DNA of 64,000 nt from Tulasnella sp. 424 (lineage: Eukaryota; Basidiomycota; Agaricomycetes; Cantharellales; Tulasnellaceae), in the NCBI GenBank assembly GCA_019633425.1, contig WSUB01000005.1, forward strand, positions 496,001-560,000, given 5' to 3'. Within the stretch, counting starts at the first letter, position 1, and every line of letters starts with the position of its first letter. The translations under genes were made by a program, and so were the position numbers. Below are positions 31,642 through 43,382 of the stretch, piece by piece. The notes below the pieces were generated by a model. The model was not told where the DNA came from. It searched no databases and worked only from the letters and a program-made list of their open reading frames with translations.

Positions 31642-34600
31642 TTACGACGCTAACGCTGAGGGGTCCGCTGCATTTTGTTCTTCTTGAGGTTCGGGATGTG
31701 CAGGAACATGTTCTACCGGGTGCTGGGCGTTCGTAGCATCTGATACAAATTGAGGCTGACCTCCTTGGTTTTCGGCTGGTGGAATGCCTTCCATCATAGG
31801 GGCGACAAACATCTGCCAAGCATTGTTCGCCATTCGGCACTTTTGACCGTCAGGCGACACCTCAATCATGGAGCTGATGTTCATCAACTCTCGGACTAGG
31901 TTGAGGTCCGAGGTGAGGCGTCGCAGGCGGTTGAAGGATGCAATCATCTCGACATCCACCCACCCTTGAGAATCCATCTAACAGGTTGAATAATTAGTCA
32001 AGGTAATCATGCAGAGTAAGGCAAGAGGCAGTAAAGGCTTACTCGGGTCCGAAGGAAATTATCCTGAGTCATATTGTGATAACTGAGATAAAACTCGACT
32101 TGACGGAGAATCGACGCCCTGGGCTCATCGAGTGGATATCCGACAGCCGGCATCGGCGGCGGCGGTGGATAGAAACCCTGTGGACCCGGAGGAGGATAGT
32201 AATAGCCCATCATTGGGTTCACCATGCTCGGTGGCGGCGGCGGATAGACGGGGTATCCATACGGCGGCATCACCATGTATGGTGAACCCTCCCCAGATTG
32301 GGCTCCTCCAGGTGTTGGTGGGGGGACGGATGACTGCGGAGGAGGTGGAGGTGCTGCATAAGGATCCGAATAGCCATATGGATTGTAATCCATCGGCGGT
32401 GGAGGGGGAGGATAGTAGACGCCGTACGAATAGCCAGAGTACTCGGGCTGGGGGGGTTGAATGGGCTGTTGAGGTACAGCTGGCCCGCTGCTGTAATAAC
32501 CACCAGGACTGTTGGAGTTTGACATTGGTTGTCTGGGCCCATAACCGCCACGATTGCCGTACGAACCCCGAGGTCCACCTCGACCAGGTCGGCGCCCACT
32601 AGAATAGCCCCGATGGCTACCATACCCATTGACCGCGCCGCCCTCTGCGTACCCAACTTGTTGCTGACCGTCGACTGGAGACACCCTAGTATTACTATAG
32701 TTGGGGGAACCGCGGCCCATGTTGTCGTATTGCGCATATCCGTTAATGATGCCATTTGGCCCTGGCGAATCAGAGAACGGCATGGTGTAAGGCGGACGAC
32801 GAGACGGGTCGACGACGAGAAGGTCACTCGGGGTGGGAGAAGGCTCTGCTGTAGGTCTGTCGACCGACCCGAATGACCACTGGGGCTTCGCTTCGGGTCT
32901 GTCCTCCCCCTCCGCTGGGGCCGTAGTCTCGCCCTCAACGGCGATCGCTGGGACCTCTTGTTCAGTGACCGCAGCTATTTCCTCTGGGGCAGCGCTAGAG
33001 GCAGGGACCTCCACTCCAGTAGTGCCAATCCCAAACTTGCCTTCAGCTCGTAAAATCTTCTCGGCCTCCGTGGGTTCCCTGGCGGCTTCATCCCATCTGA
33101 CCGCGTCATCTGCCAACTCCAAAGCCGCTTGAGGAGCTTGAGCAAGCTCTGACGCGGCGCCCACTCCCTGGCCTGGTACAGATAATCCCAATCCCATACC
33201 GCCCTGAGCAACTGGTTCAATTGTGCCAAACGTCGGCCGGAAAGAATTGTGGTCCAAGCGCAGTTCCAAAATCGCACCGCTCAATGCCTCGGCCTTGGAG
33301 GGTGCTTTGCGGCGTATCCTAGGTTTACTGGATACGGTCACAAGAGCGGATGTCTGAGAAGTAGGGCCCGAAGGGCGATTGTACGGATTGGTGTTTGGTG
33401 GTGGGGTGTTTTGCATCGGATACCCTCGTCTGGGTGAGCCATACCCTCCACCCATACGCGGAGAGTTCACGAGACTTTGAGAGTGTGACGAAAGGAACGG
33501 AGATCGCCCCATCGGGGAATGAGGGTGACTCCTTTGACCTGGCTGGCCATAGATCTGGCTTGGGAAGTTTCTGGACGAGAATGGGACAGCGTTCGCGTTG
33601 AGAGTGGGGGTCGTAGCTGAGCCTGATGATGGAAGGCCGTTAGGCCTTGTCGTGGGGCTCGGCGCGGCACTCGAACGCTTGCTGTTTCGACCGCTGCTTC
33701 GTCCTCCGCCCCCGGGCCCGACACGACCAGGAACGGGCCGCCTCTCCCCGTCAGGACCTCTTCTGCCCCGACCTGATCCGTGGAAGTGAGGGCTAGGAGG
33801 TTGGGCAGTGTCTGCAGCTTCCTGGAGTTCAGCGGGCGACATTCGTACCCAGTGTTCTGGAAGGAAAAACCCCGTTAAGACATAACAAGAAAAGGGCCGA
33901 GGCCAACGTCAGCAGACAGTGGACTTACGTTTCTTTCCGTGTGCCGAGCCCACAGTCGAGCTCTCCCGTGAATGAGTGGACGGTCCCTGCTTGTTTTCCT
34001 CGCTCCCAACTGGATGGCTTTCCCGTCGAACTGAAGGTCCAGTTCCCGCCGAAGCGGCCTCCTGCGGCGCTGGCCAACTGCTCGCCTCGTCAAGGGGCGG
34101 TATTGGAGACTCGGCTGGAGTTGATTGAGCACTCGTCGATACAGACTTCGGATTGGCCTTCTTTTTAGTGGTTGCAGGAGTGGTTGATGACGGACGGTCG
34201 ATGGGTGGTGTCGTCATTTGCGCCTGATTGATGGCGGGTGACTGGGTATTGCCAGAGTCAGATGGAATTGCTGATCGTTTGGGTTTAGACCGGGCTGCGG
34301 GTACCGAAGGCTGGGAGGACTGAGAATGCAAATCGGCGGCGGTGGTGATGGTTTGAGCTTTGGTGTGAGGAAGATTATGGTTGGGACTGGTAGAGGTAGC
34401 GTTGTGCGGGGGAGCAGCAGCAGTCGAACGAACAGCGTTCATCAACTCCTTTCTGACTGTCCAAACGTTTGGTTTGGTTGACAGGGGGGTTGCAGCTACT
34501 GAGGGAGGAGTGACTGGTGTGGAAGGGGAGGAATCAGAGCCGTTGAGGGTAGTGGAGGTAGTGGGTGCAGTAAAGTCGGAAGAGGCTGCTGAATGATCGT

Positions 34601-34820
34601 TTGGCCAGGCCACTCCGTTTGCGGCGCGCGTCGGAATACCGACCAAGCCGTCTTCCTCGGATTTCCCCGTCAAAACTGGGTAATTTGCGTCGCTTGCTCT
34701 AGCTGAGTGGACAGAGTTTGCTGTGGTGGTGATAGGTGACGGTTTCGCCTGTGTATGTCCTGCGGAGGGCCGCCCGTTTTTGGCTCTGTCTGCGTAAGAG
34801 ATAGCTTTGGCTGACACCAT
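31642..34820 (-). CDS. La-motif RNA-binding protein, LARP1/SRO9 type
   Basis: Cytoplasmic mRNA-binding protein acting in translation and mRNA stability. Exons 34820-33929, 33856-32043, 31977-31642, total 1013 residues. The La motif spans the last intron: ASILRQVEFYLSYHNMTQDNF then LRTRMDSQGWVDVEMIASFNRL and LVRELMNISSMIEVSPDG, with the conserved Tyr-Leu and Asn-Phe-Leu residues. The N-terminal 300 residues are Ser/Thr/Pro-rich after MVSAKAISYADRAKNGRPS. KQHWVRMSPAEL at the exon 1/2 junction resembles SRO9. The middle is disordered: RGG/RG-rich (GRRPGRGGPRGSYGNRGGYG), then Tyr/Pro-rich (GYYYPPPGPQGFYPPPPP). No RRM or DM15 repeats are seen, which favours the short fungal SRO9/SLF1 form. A TATA-like box lies 75 bp upstream of the ATG. 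Confidence 0.9.
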
Positions 34821-34892
34821 CGGGGGAATTGGAATGCTGGAGGAGAAGCGCGGTGTTAGTTATATGAGAATGGGACGTAATAACTGGCGTAA

Positions 34893-34903
34893 GGATATAT
34901 AGC
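34893..34903 (-). promoter_or_regulatory. TATA-like box of the La-motif gene
   Basis: CTATATATCC on the minus strand, about 75 bp upstream of the ATG at 34820, a plausible spacing for a short 5' UTR. Confidence 0.45.
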
Positions 34904-36581
34904 GGTCTGGTGGGCGGGAGAGGATGGGCAAAATGAAGATAGAGTAAAAAATGGGGCAAAAATACGCAACCCAGTCAGACGACTGGAAAGCCGTAGGCAA
35001 AGCGTCACACTGAGCGACAAAATCAACGAGCAATGCTTACCGAGTCAGCTTTCTCGTCACGATAATACTCTCAACAGTGAAGTTGATTGTTTTCGGATGG
35101 GATGAGGGAGATGACGCCTATTCAGCAAGTGGTTCTGAGCTAGGACTCGACGACGGGTACGAGCGACGCGTCAGAAGGGGTCTGTGAGGGTAGAGAGCAG
35201 CAGGTCGATGTCCTCCAACGAGTCAGTGGATCGTTAACAAGCTGACAGAAGAGCTGGGGGTGAAGTGGTGGCGGGCTGGATTGCAAGGCAGAAAGCAAGC
35301 GCTTGCGATGAACTGTTGTGGACTGGACTGGACCCCAGACAAGCTGAGGCAGAGCGTTTGCCCGTGTCTATGTACACTTCAAGCACTCTTAAAGGACAAA
35401 ATATCCACTGCTCGACGCAAACTTGCCCTTTCAGACTTATCCGTTTCGATCGTTCGAAGGCGGGCTCATCTACTCAGCACGACTTGCATGAGGCCTAACT
35501 AGAATTTCCGGATCGTTCCAGGTTCTCTGGCGATACGCCAGCTTCACTGGGATCACCCTCCATAGCAAACACCCCAAGGCACGCAGATTTTCCTTAGTAG
35601 GATCGATTTCTTTTTCGATATTCCACATCGAAACGCAAGGACCGATACGAGCGTGATCCTTCGGACTTCCCCAGAACTCCGTTTATCGGGTGGACCGCTC
35701 CTGCGCCGACTGAACCTTCCATTTTGCTCTTTTATTGTCCTAATGGACAATCTATTCGACAAAGTGAGATGCTTTTCACCGTTGACGCTTCGATGCGATA
35801 CCCGCTGCTACGCTCGAAACATGAGGCTGCCTGCCTGCCGCTTCATCTCCAACCTCCTCGATGTCATTATCTGAGACGGGCGCTTTGATCTTACCACCTT
35901 TATACCTCGGTACTCTTCGTGGCTGACATGCCATATTTCCATGGTCGTTTGAGGGTCGCCGAAGATCAAGCGCCCAAATCCCACTTTCCGAGGTCCGCGC
36001 TTGTGTACGTCTCCGTTATCCATAGACGGAAGTAGTGCGCTTGCCAATCCAAGCTTACACGGGTTCCCTATGACTCTTCCTTTCTGTGCCGCCGGGAAAA
36101 ACTCCGGGAACCGACGTTCATATTCATAATGTTCGTTTTCGGGATGAAATGGCCGCCTCAGATTGTGCTTGGCTGCGAATTAATCAGGGCACCGAGTTCG
36201 ATTAATGATTCTCGACAATGACAATGCGGGCGCGACTTTGAGCGCTGCAACAAACGGGTGCGAAGAAAATTATTATGCCATTGCCGCGTTTGTTAACGAG
36301 GGGTAGGACATCTAGTCTATATGATAGTAGTATCCATAGCATAGTAGAATGTCTTCCAGTAGCGAGATCTAGCGGTAGAGAAGTTGATCAATGGGCTTGG
36401 ACAACATATAAGCGGCCAACATGATTGGGAGATGCAGTAGAGCATGAAGATAGCGATACAGTATGAAAAAAAAAACGTCCTTGATGTTGATGATGACAGT
36501 GTAGAGATAGAAGAAAGCATTGTAAGGGGAGATGCAGAACATGTTGCTAGACAGCGTGGGCAAGACTAGCGCGCGGTTGGA
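34904..36581. other. Intergenic stretch, 1.7 kb
   Basis: Holds the upstream region of the La-motif gene and the 3' flank of the small dsRNA-binding-like gene. A minus-strand frame at 36369-36563 is hydrophobic (ISPYNAFFYLYTVIINI) and runs across a T10 tract; it is most likely 3' UTR. Nothing else recognised. Confidence 0.4.
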
Positions 36582-36982
36582 CTAGGATCGAGGGATCGCG
36601 CCGATCGCGCAGAGCGCGGTGTAAGCTGCCATGTCTCGCGCCTCGGCTTTGGTTCGTCCGGTTCCGACGAAGATCTGCCCTATGCACTGTCGGTAGACGG
36701 GGTTTATCTGGTTGACTGGAGAAAAGACGTCGAGTCAGCAACGCCGGAGCCGCAGACTGCAGAAGGTTTTACGCAGTTTCAGTTCGCACTTACACCAAAC
36801 ACTAGATGTCCAAATCTCAGCGTTGCGTGGTCCATCTGCTACGTCGGCTGTCTGGAATTCGAAATGCCCAGCTTGCATCAGGTTGTGGGCATACATGTAA
36901 GTCTTGGCGACTGCAAAACGTTAGGGCAAAGTCAATCCATCAATGGTCGAGGCTCATGACGTCAAAATTACATACGGGCCAT
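36582..36982 (-). CDS. Small stand-alone dsRNA-binding-motif-like protein, 85 residues
   Basis: Exons 36982-36976 (7 nt of coding sequence), 36910-36794 and 36715-36582. Introns are GTATGT..TTGCAG (65 nt) and GTAAGT..CTCCAG (78 nt). The protein starts MALAKTYMYAHNLMQAGHFEF. The C-terminal half has CIGQIFVGTGRTKAEARDMAAY, which matches the second half of a double-stranded-RNA-binding domain: the beta3 turn, then G-x-G-x-x-K-x-E-A-R-x-x-A-A at the start of helix 2. The N-terminal half (W in EIWTSSVWFNQ) would supply the earlier strands. No other domain is present, so the whole protein is about one dsRBD. A TATA box lies 164 bp upstream of the ATG with a long 5' UTR between. The role is unknown; RNA binding is inferred from the motif only. 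Confidence 0.65.
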
Positions 36983-37145
36983 AGATCTAGAGCTGATGTA
37001 TTGAGTTATGATGAGGTCGTAGCGGGGTTCAAGGGATGAGATAGTTTGTGAAATGCGTAGGGGTGCTGGTGCAATGAAGAGTGTGCTGTGGAGCGAGTTG
37101 ATTGAGTGATGGGGGAGGGCGTTATGGACAGGAAAGAAACCCAGG

Positions 37146-37155
37146 CCATATATAC
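37146..37155 (-). promoter_or_regulatory. TATA box of the small dsRNA-binding-like gene
   Basis: GTATATATGG on the minus strand. With transcription starting about 30 nt downstream, the 5' UTR would be about 135 nt to the ATG at 36982. No other ATG was seen between the box and that start. Confidence 0.5.
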
Positions 37156-38959
37156 TCTGATGTGGTTGTGCCAGTGTGTAGCTACACGAGTGTTCGGGAG
37201 CGAGACTTTCGGGTTCGGCACGGCACTTTGACCAGGATGGAAACTAGGATCCACGGTTTGGAACTAACCAATATGGATTGAGCGGTTTTTTCCTTTCCCT
37301 GAGAGCGCCGCTGGTCTCGTCCTTCCAAACCTCTATGAGATCGACTTGACTCCCGATCCCGCGACAGTGCCAGGACCCAGGAAATTGGTCAGGTGAGCCG
37401 AGAAATCCCTGACACAGGGATTAGACGTCCTACAGGTGTTGCGGGGCAGTTTAGACAAGAGCAGGGACGGTTTCCTTGACAGGGCGAGAATGACTGGTTC
37501 AACTGGGCAGAACCCGACGGGAAACCGTCGGACTTGCAATCCCACAGTGCCCAGCTCCTAGACGCGTAAGGAGTCATAAACGTTCTGCATATGCTACTCT
37601 ACGGACGCAGCTGTGGAGTAGCAACGTCACTGGTGTGTTGCTACGTCGCTTGAACGTCCAAAAAGACCGCAATGCCAGATCATCCCAACTCCAACGGAGG
37701 CCCCGATTAAAGTGGAGGCTTGAGGTATTTGATCCCCCCCAGTGACGAGAAAGGGGCGGTCAGCTCTCAAACGGGGATGGATTGCAACTCGGAAACACGG
37801 TGATCATACAGGCCGAAGTCGAAGAGCCTTTCTCGGACGCATGGCCCCTTTCACCGCCCGCAGGGGAGTCCCTGCCTCGAAGCTTGCGTGGCACGACTCC
37901 AATCGTTCACGAACAGCCCAATCTGCTTCCTAGCGCTCTCAAGAACTTATCTAAAGCCGTAGTGACTGTCAAGAGCTCCGACAAATTGAAGTCATTTGGA
38001 GTCCTATCTTTATCTCCTAAATTCTTTTGCACTTTTTCTAGAAAGCCAAGTCACCCACGCGCTCGAAGCCGGGGCTGCTCCGTCAATAAACCAAGCGCAA
38101 AGACCGCAAACAATCCTATTTCTTGATGGAGACAGGATGCAAGAGCCCTATCGGGATTCGGGGCCTTTCAAATGCTGTGTTGGCTGGCGTGCGTGACTCC
38201 CAGGGAGACCGACGAGTACCTCGATCACATACACAGCCACCCATGTCGTACTTACCGGTGTCTCTAAGTTATATTTACAAAGCCACAAGCTTGGTTGAAT
38301 TTGGGATATCAAGAGTTGCCGAACGAGATTTGGGAGATGGAAAGCGGAGGAGATGAACACAACAAGCCAAATAGAACAACAGCGCAAAACTAGCCCCTGA
38401 CGCCACATGTCTTGCCCACGATCTGCACAGCAATCACTCCGACTCGTCATGTTCTCCGTCGAGATCGCCGACCCTGGGTACAGTGCTCCTGTTTGATATT
38501 GGGAGAGTCTCGAAGCCAGAGAGGGCTGAACAATTTCTTTGTCCTGTTTCAATTTTCCTGCGAGGATACCGGGCAGAAACCATCACGCTCTTGCCTGCCG
38601 TACAAAAACGGGGCTCCGCCGTGCTTCTTTGGTCAAGAGATCCATATGGTGACGAACGGATACCAAAAGCGGAAAATGAAGAGCTGAGCCTCAGGCGCCA
38701 CAGGCAAATTCGCCTCAACCAAAATCGATAGGACAAAGCTCTATGGCTTCATCCATTGGCCAAATTTTGTCGCTTTGTCCTCCAACGCTGCACACCCAAC
38801 CACCAATCGACATGAGCGAGCGTGCCCACGCCTTTCCAACTTTGTCCCTTTCAGGAAGTTGAAATTCAAACCACACCCATTAGGCATCGGTCTTTTTTTA
38901 GGTTCGAACTATCATCACTGCCTAACCTCGAAGTAATCCCTGCCTCATATCCGATTGAC
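37156..38959. other. Intergenic stretch, 1.8 kb
   Basis: Holds the divergent upstream regions of the dsRNA-binding-like gene and the gene at 38960. A pyrimidine-rich stretch and AACCTCGAAGTAATCCC lie just before the ATG at 38960. Several overlapping frames at 38120-38740 show no domain. Confidence 0.45.
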
Positions 38960-40131
38960 ATGGTATGTACAAATCGCAAGCTTCTTTAATTATCATCAAC
39001 TTGTTCGTGCAACTTATTGACCTTCGATCCTATGCTACTGCCTCCCAGTCGACCCGTTTGGATGCTAGCTCTCCGAAAGCCGCCGGTCCGGTTTATCATC
39101 GGCACCGCTCTGATCGTCCTGGAAAAACAACCATATGGGATGGTAGACCACGGGATGCTGGGCTGTTCAGTGATGCTGTCCCTCTTGCACCCAGACTGGC
39201 TACCACGAGTAGAAGGACCGAGCCGTACCTGCCGCTTCAACATCGCTACTCATCCGACTATGAGTCTTTCGCCGACATCTTTGCTCGCGAGGGAAGATCA
39301 GCGCCTCCAATCGACCCCGACTCCAATGATGCTGCATTGCCCGTGGTGGGACAAAGCAATTTTGAAAGCCTACAAGCGAGCGCTTGGAGTTCGAAAGGCA
39401 GCGTACGTCGACCGCCCCTGCAGAGACATCCGGGTACTTCTTTCAAACGTAAGAGGACTCACGAAGAGTCCCCAGACCAAGAGTCAACCCAGTCGCTTCC
39501 CACACTGGAACGGGGTAGAACGCGCGTCCTACCGAAGGTCCTGGATGCAGATGGGTTTGTGGTACCTGCTTACATTCGGCCCCCTTCCCGTGCCACAGCA
39601 TTCCCAAGTCCCAACAAGCAAGTGACGATTCCATCGTCTCCTAGCTCCACATCTTCCATTTCCACCGATTTAGTCATTTGCATATCCTCAACCTCCACCT
39701 CCCCATCGCACGGAACAAGATCCCGAAATAGGGCCAGCCCCCGACTATCCACGCCTTCGCCCTCTCCCTTGCTAACCGCAAAGCGGATCCGCCTTGAACC
39801 TCCATCTAGCTTGACCATAGAGGACGCCTGGAGCGCTCTTGATGCGGATCAGGATGACGACGATGATGACGATGACGAGGTCAACCTTCGTTCTATCGTT
39901 AGGCGGCGCCTATCATCCTCAAGCGCCAGTAGTCTCTCGCAGTCCATGGAAATCCTTCGGGAGAAACTCAAAGAAAGGAAAGAAGCACGTCTCGATGCGG
40001 ATTTGGAACGACTGAAATCCCCACCCGCCTCATGGGGCTATGGGATAACAGCACCGTTCTCGGGGTGGAGCCGCCCAAATGGGACTCGAAGACGACCTGT
40101 TCTCACTGCTTGGGATATCGAGTCCTTCTAA
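38960..40131 (+). CDS. Unrecognised protein with acidic tract and disordered Ser/Pro region
   Basis: The coding frame is open from 39049 to TAA at 40129. Its best start is the ATG at 38960, which is directly followed by a strong donor (GTATGT) and, after 86 nt, by CTCCCAG. The first exon would thus code only the initiator Met, giving MSTRLDASSPKAAGPVYHRH and 361 residues. An unspliced start at 38965 in the same frame would give 388 residues with a hydrophobic leader. The protein is basic and Ser/Pro-rich: LPKVLDADGFVVPAYIRPPS, PSSPSSTSSISTDL, KRIRLEPPSS (nuclear-signal-like). It has an Asp8 tract (DQDDDDDDDDEVNL), a charged helix SMEILREKLKERKEARLDADL and a distinctive end, RRRPVLTAWDIESF. 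No family was recognised. It looks like a nuclear regulatory or scaffold protein, which is a guess. Confidence 0.75.
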
Positions 40132-40415
40132 TCCCCCTTCTATTTTACATATTTATGTCGCGTTCATTATGTCCTCGAATCCCGGATCGTTGCACAGCGA
40201 TCCCGTACACGCTCTTTTTTGGACTCCCACCACTTTTTTCTCTTCTCTTTTTGTTCTCGACCTCTTAGATGTAACACTGACGCTCCTTGTTTCGATTTCA
40301 GTTACCGATTTACTTCACCTGTAGCTATAACTTCGTTCGTGTATATACTTTGCGGTGATCACGCCGCACCACTACTCCTGGTTCCGGGATGCAACTGCGA
40401 CTAAGGACTACCCTA

Positions 40416-41103
40416 CTATTTCTCGCCACGACGTCCGGCGGTTGATAGACAGTTATTAATACTCTCCATGATGGCATCAACTTCCATTGCCGCAGCTACC
40501 CTCTCTTTGTCGTTCAGCTGCTTAGTCACTGCGTCACGAATAAGCAGATGAACAGACTCGGGAGGATTAAATTCATGCCCACCTTGCGCGACGTGCTGAT
40601 GGCTCCCTGGGGCCATGCTAATCTTAACTTTGTACCGTTGCGGGAGACTCCGGTACAACCGAACCATGATGGCAAGACCTGTACATGTCCATAGAACATA
40701 AGAGCATGAGAGGCCAGAAAAGACCGCAGCTACTGACCGATGACATTTGCCATGCCACAGGCCGGTGTAGTTGGGGTAAATTCGACCGTGACTCGGTTGC
40801 CCTCTACAGTGACCTGATCTCGGGATATCACTTTCAGCTCCTCCAATGTGAGTGGGTGCTCCGGGTCATTGATCGACCTCAGAAGGTCTGACAGATAGAC
40901 CATGGGTTTAGAATCAAGGTGACGACTCCCTATTCTATATCCTCACCGAATACCTCTTGTGCATCAATTGGACTGTCATCGTCATCCTCTTCGGAGTCGC
41001 TGTCGCTATGCTTTAACCACAAGGTGTCGATATTATTCTTGCGAAATGACTGAGCAGAAGGGGCAAAAAGTGTTGGGTTGGCATTGTAAGTCTGAGTTGC
41101 CAT
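40416..41103 (-). CDS. CIA2: Cytosolic iron-sulfur assembly factor CIA2 (MIP18/FAM96 family)
   Basis: Part of the CIA targeting complex (with CIA1 and MET18/MMS19) that delivers Fe-S clusters to cytosolic and nuclear proteins. Exons 41103-40947, 40887-40738, 40678-40583, 40528-40416, 171 residues. Seen: an acidic N-terminal segment (HSDSDSEDDDDSPIDAQEVF), LRSINDPEHPLTLEELKVIS, VTVEFTPTTPACGMANVIGL with the reactive Cys of the family, LYRSLPQRYKVKISMAPGSHQ, and TKQLNDKERVAAAME. The third intron (40529-40582, GTGGGC..GACGCAG) is 54 nt, stop-free and in phase. If left in, it inserts 18 residues where no family member has them, so splicing is inferred. The start ATG (41103) faces the IMA1 start 215 bp away. 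Confidence 0.92.
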
Positions 41104-41317
41104 TTTAGCAGTAGATCTGAACGATTAAGGAATCCAAGGAAGCCCTTTTGAAAGCTGTGGTGCTCAGTAACAGTGGAGGTGGCTGACTTGGGAAGATTGA
41201 ACGCGTACACAGGGACAAGCAAGCCCATTTTGGCCTGTTTGGTTTTCGACCACATCATCAGGAAACGCCTCGCTCCCTCCGGCCCGATCAGCACTCGCGT
41301 GCTCCTTGCATACGGAG
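41104..41317. promoter_or_regulatory. Shared divergent promoter between CIA2 and IMA1
   Basis: 214 bp between opposing start codons; no TATA box is evident. The call is from arrangement only. Confidence 0.45.
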
Positions 41318-43227
41318 ATGCATAAGCTGCTAAGAAGAAGTCGCTCAGTGACTCCCAACTGTTTCTTCTGCAACTCGGACATCAAACCACCACCAGCGGA
41401 TCTGCGGAACTTCCAGTGTCCCCATTGCTCATGCTGGAATCGCTACGATGCCCGCGGTGTTATCATCAGCGACGAAGCCGCCATGCACCAGGAACAACTG
41501 AACGCGAGCTCCTATGCGCGTCGAGGTGGGCTACTTTGGCTAGCAGATAGCGGTTTGCGATTCTGACTGTTTGGCACCCCACGCAGCGTCACCGAGTAAG
41601 AACGCAATACCGGCGATGCCTCCAGCGAATCGGTTCTGCCAAACATGTCTTACCAACCAAACTTTGCAAATGAATCTCCTAGCTAATTATCTTCCTCCAA
41701 CTTCGGTGAGTTCCGATTCGAACCATATCTTTGGAGCTAATCGCTAAACGCAAAAGCACCTCGGGTTTGGTGCAACAGGATCCAGCGTACGGCCAACTCC
41801 TAGAGCAACTACCCGCCTACAAAGAATCACTAAACCTTCGGTATCCCCCCCTATGTCCAGCTTGTGCTCCGGCCGTTGAAGAAGACTTGGAGCGGAAGAA
41901 CCAAATGGCTCGCAGCTCCGTATTGGGTGGATGGTTAAGACAAAGTAAACAACAGGCTGAAGCGGAGCGCCGAAGAGTGAGTGAGGAGGAGAAAATGAGC
42001 GCTTTTCATCGCTGGAGGTCAAGGTGGAGGGCCAAAGGATTCCCCATGGCGGTGTGGAGATTGCAGGGGCTGTTGTGGTGTTTGACTGCAGTCGCAAGTT
42101 TGTCACTAAACTTTCTGGGTAAGCTTCCCTTTTCTTCATGCCCTCCCAGCGTACAGGTAGACTGACCGTATCTTCACACAGCATCTGGCTTGCTATCCGA
42201 GTACCATGAACCATTCCGGATACGTCAGCCTCTGATACTGCTGGCTCTCTGCCTGCTCTCTTTTACCTGGTCGCAATGGGATCCGACTTTCGCCAAAATC
42301 CACAAGGCAACATTGAAAGGACGTCAAGTACGGTTTGTGGGTCGGCAGTCTTGGGAGGTAAGTCTGCTGTGAACGATTCGAGTTTCGGATGAGGCGCAGT
42401 CCGCTAACCTTGGATACGTTCCTTAGAGCCATCAACGCCAGCTCTGGGCGCTCCGTGTCATCGCCTGTGGTATCAACGTTTGGAGAGGCGGTAACATGAA
42501 CGAGGTTGTTGCCATCGCCTTTCTCGTTTTGGAGCTTTCTGTGAGTCTAGGCCAAACCCGCCTCCATAGCATTCTTGTTTACCGGTTCCATCAGCTCCTG
42601 GTTCTGTCAGCCCGGTCAATCGACGTGACAGAGCGCATTGCACCTCGTATCATAACTTCGAGTTCCAACCGTGCCCAAACACCCGTTTCAGCTCCTCCGA
42701 CAGGTATCCCAGACGTCGACCCATTATCATTCCTCTCACTGTCGTCTAAGCCTCTACCAGCACTGCGACAACTAAGCCAACCCACGAACGGGCGTGCTTC
42801 ATCCCTCCCTGCTCCAAACCTCTCCGTTCCTGCCTACCAAAACGTCCCACGGTCAGCGTCTGGTTCACATCAGCAGCCGGTATTTGGCCAAACCTCGTAC
42901 ATGCATTCTCTTCTCGGACCACCATCCTCTTCTGGTACTACCGCAGTCGGAGGCGACGATGAGATGGAGTGGGACCCGACGTACCCTCGAGGACGGATAG
43001 TTCAACATGACAACGAGGAGGATTGGCTTAAGCCCCAGAGGTTCTTTGCAAGAGAGGAGCCAACTGGACTAGAAGGACTTTTGGAGAGCTGGAACCCGCT
43101 CTCGGAACCCGGGGACCAGGGGAGGAAGATCGCCTTGAGAGGCAAGGCGGAGGCGCTGAAACAGGAAGGGAGTAGGCTAGGGAAGGTCTGGGGCTGGTTT
43201 GGGGGGGAGTCTGGGAAAGGTAGATGA
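41318..43227 (+). CDS. IMA1: IMA1-family inner nuclear membrane protein (TMEM201/Samp1 relative)
   Basis: Integral inner nuclear membrane protein linking heterochromatin or LINC complexes to the envelope. Exons 41318-41525, 41587-41705, 41779-42118, 42182-42357, 42427-42540, 42595-43227, 529 residues. The Ima1 N-terminal domain has four C-x2-C pairs: C15/C18 (NCFFC), C34/C37 (FQCPHC), C87/C90 (FCQTC, followed by LTNQTLQMNLLANYLP) and C135/C138 (CPAC). Membrane segments follow: LLWCLTAVASLSLNFL, LILLALCLLSFTW and VVAIAFLVLEL. The C-terminus is a Pro/Ser-rich tail with WLKPQRFFAREEPTGLEGLLE, as in fungal homologs. The fifth intron (42541-42594, GTGAGT..CATCAG) is 54 nt and stop-free; read-through would add 18 residues inside a membrane segment. 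Start chosen at ATG 41318 because it leads straight into the first zinc pair. Confidence 0.92.
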
Positions 43228-43382
43228 ACGTTGTATTCGACGCACGCTATCTCATTTTGTTTCATATGACCCTGTATTCGTATCAACAGCTGCTACCTTA
43301 TACATTAGTTACATATATCCAGCAACGAATCCCGTCCCTCCATCCTGAAACGCCATAAAAACATCAACCGTCGACACCCCCA

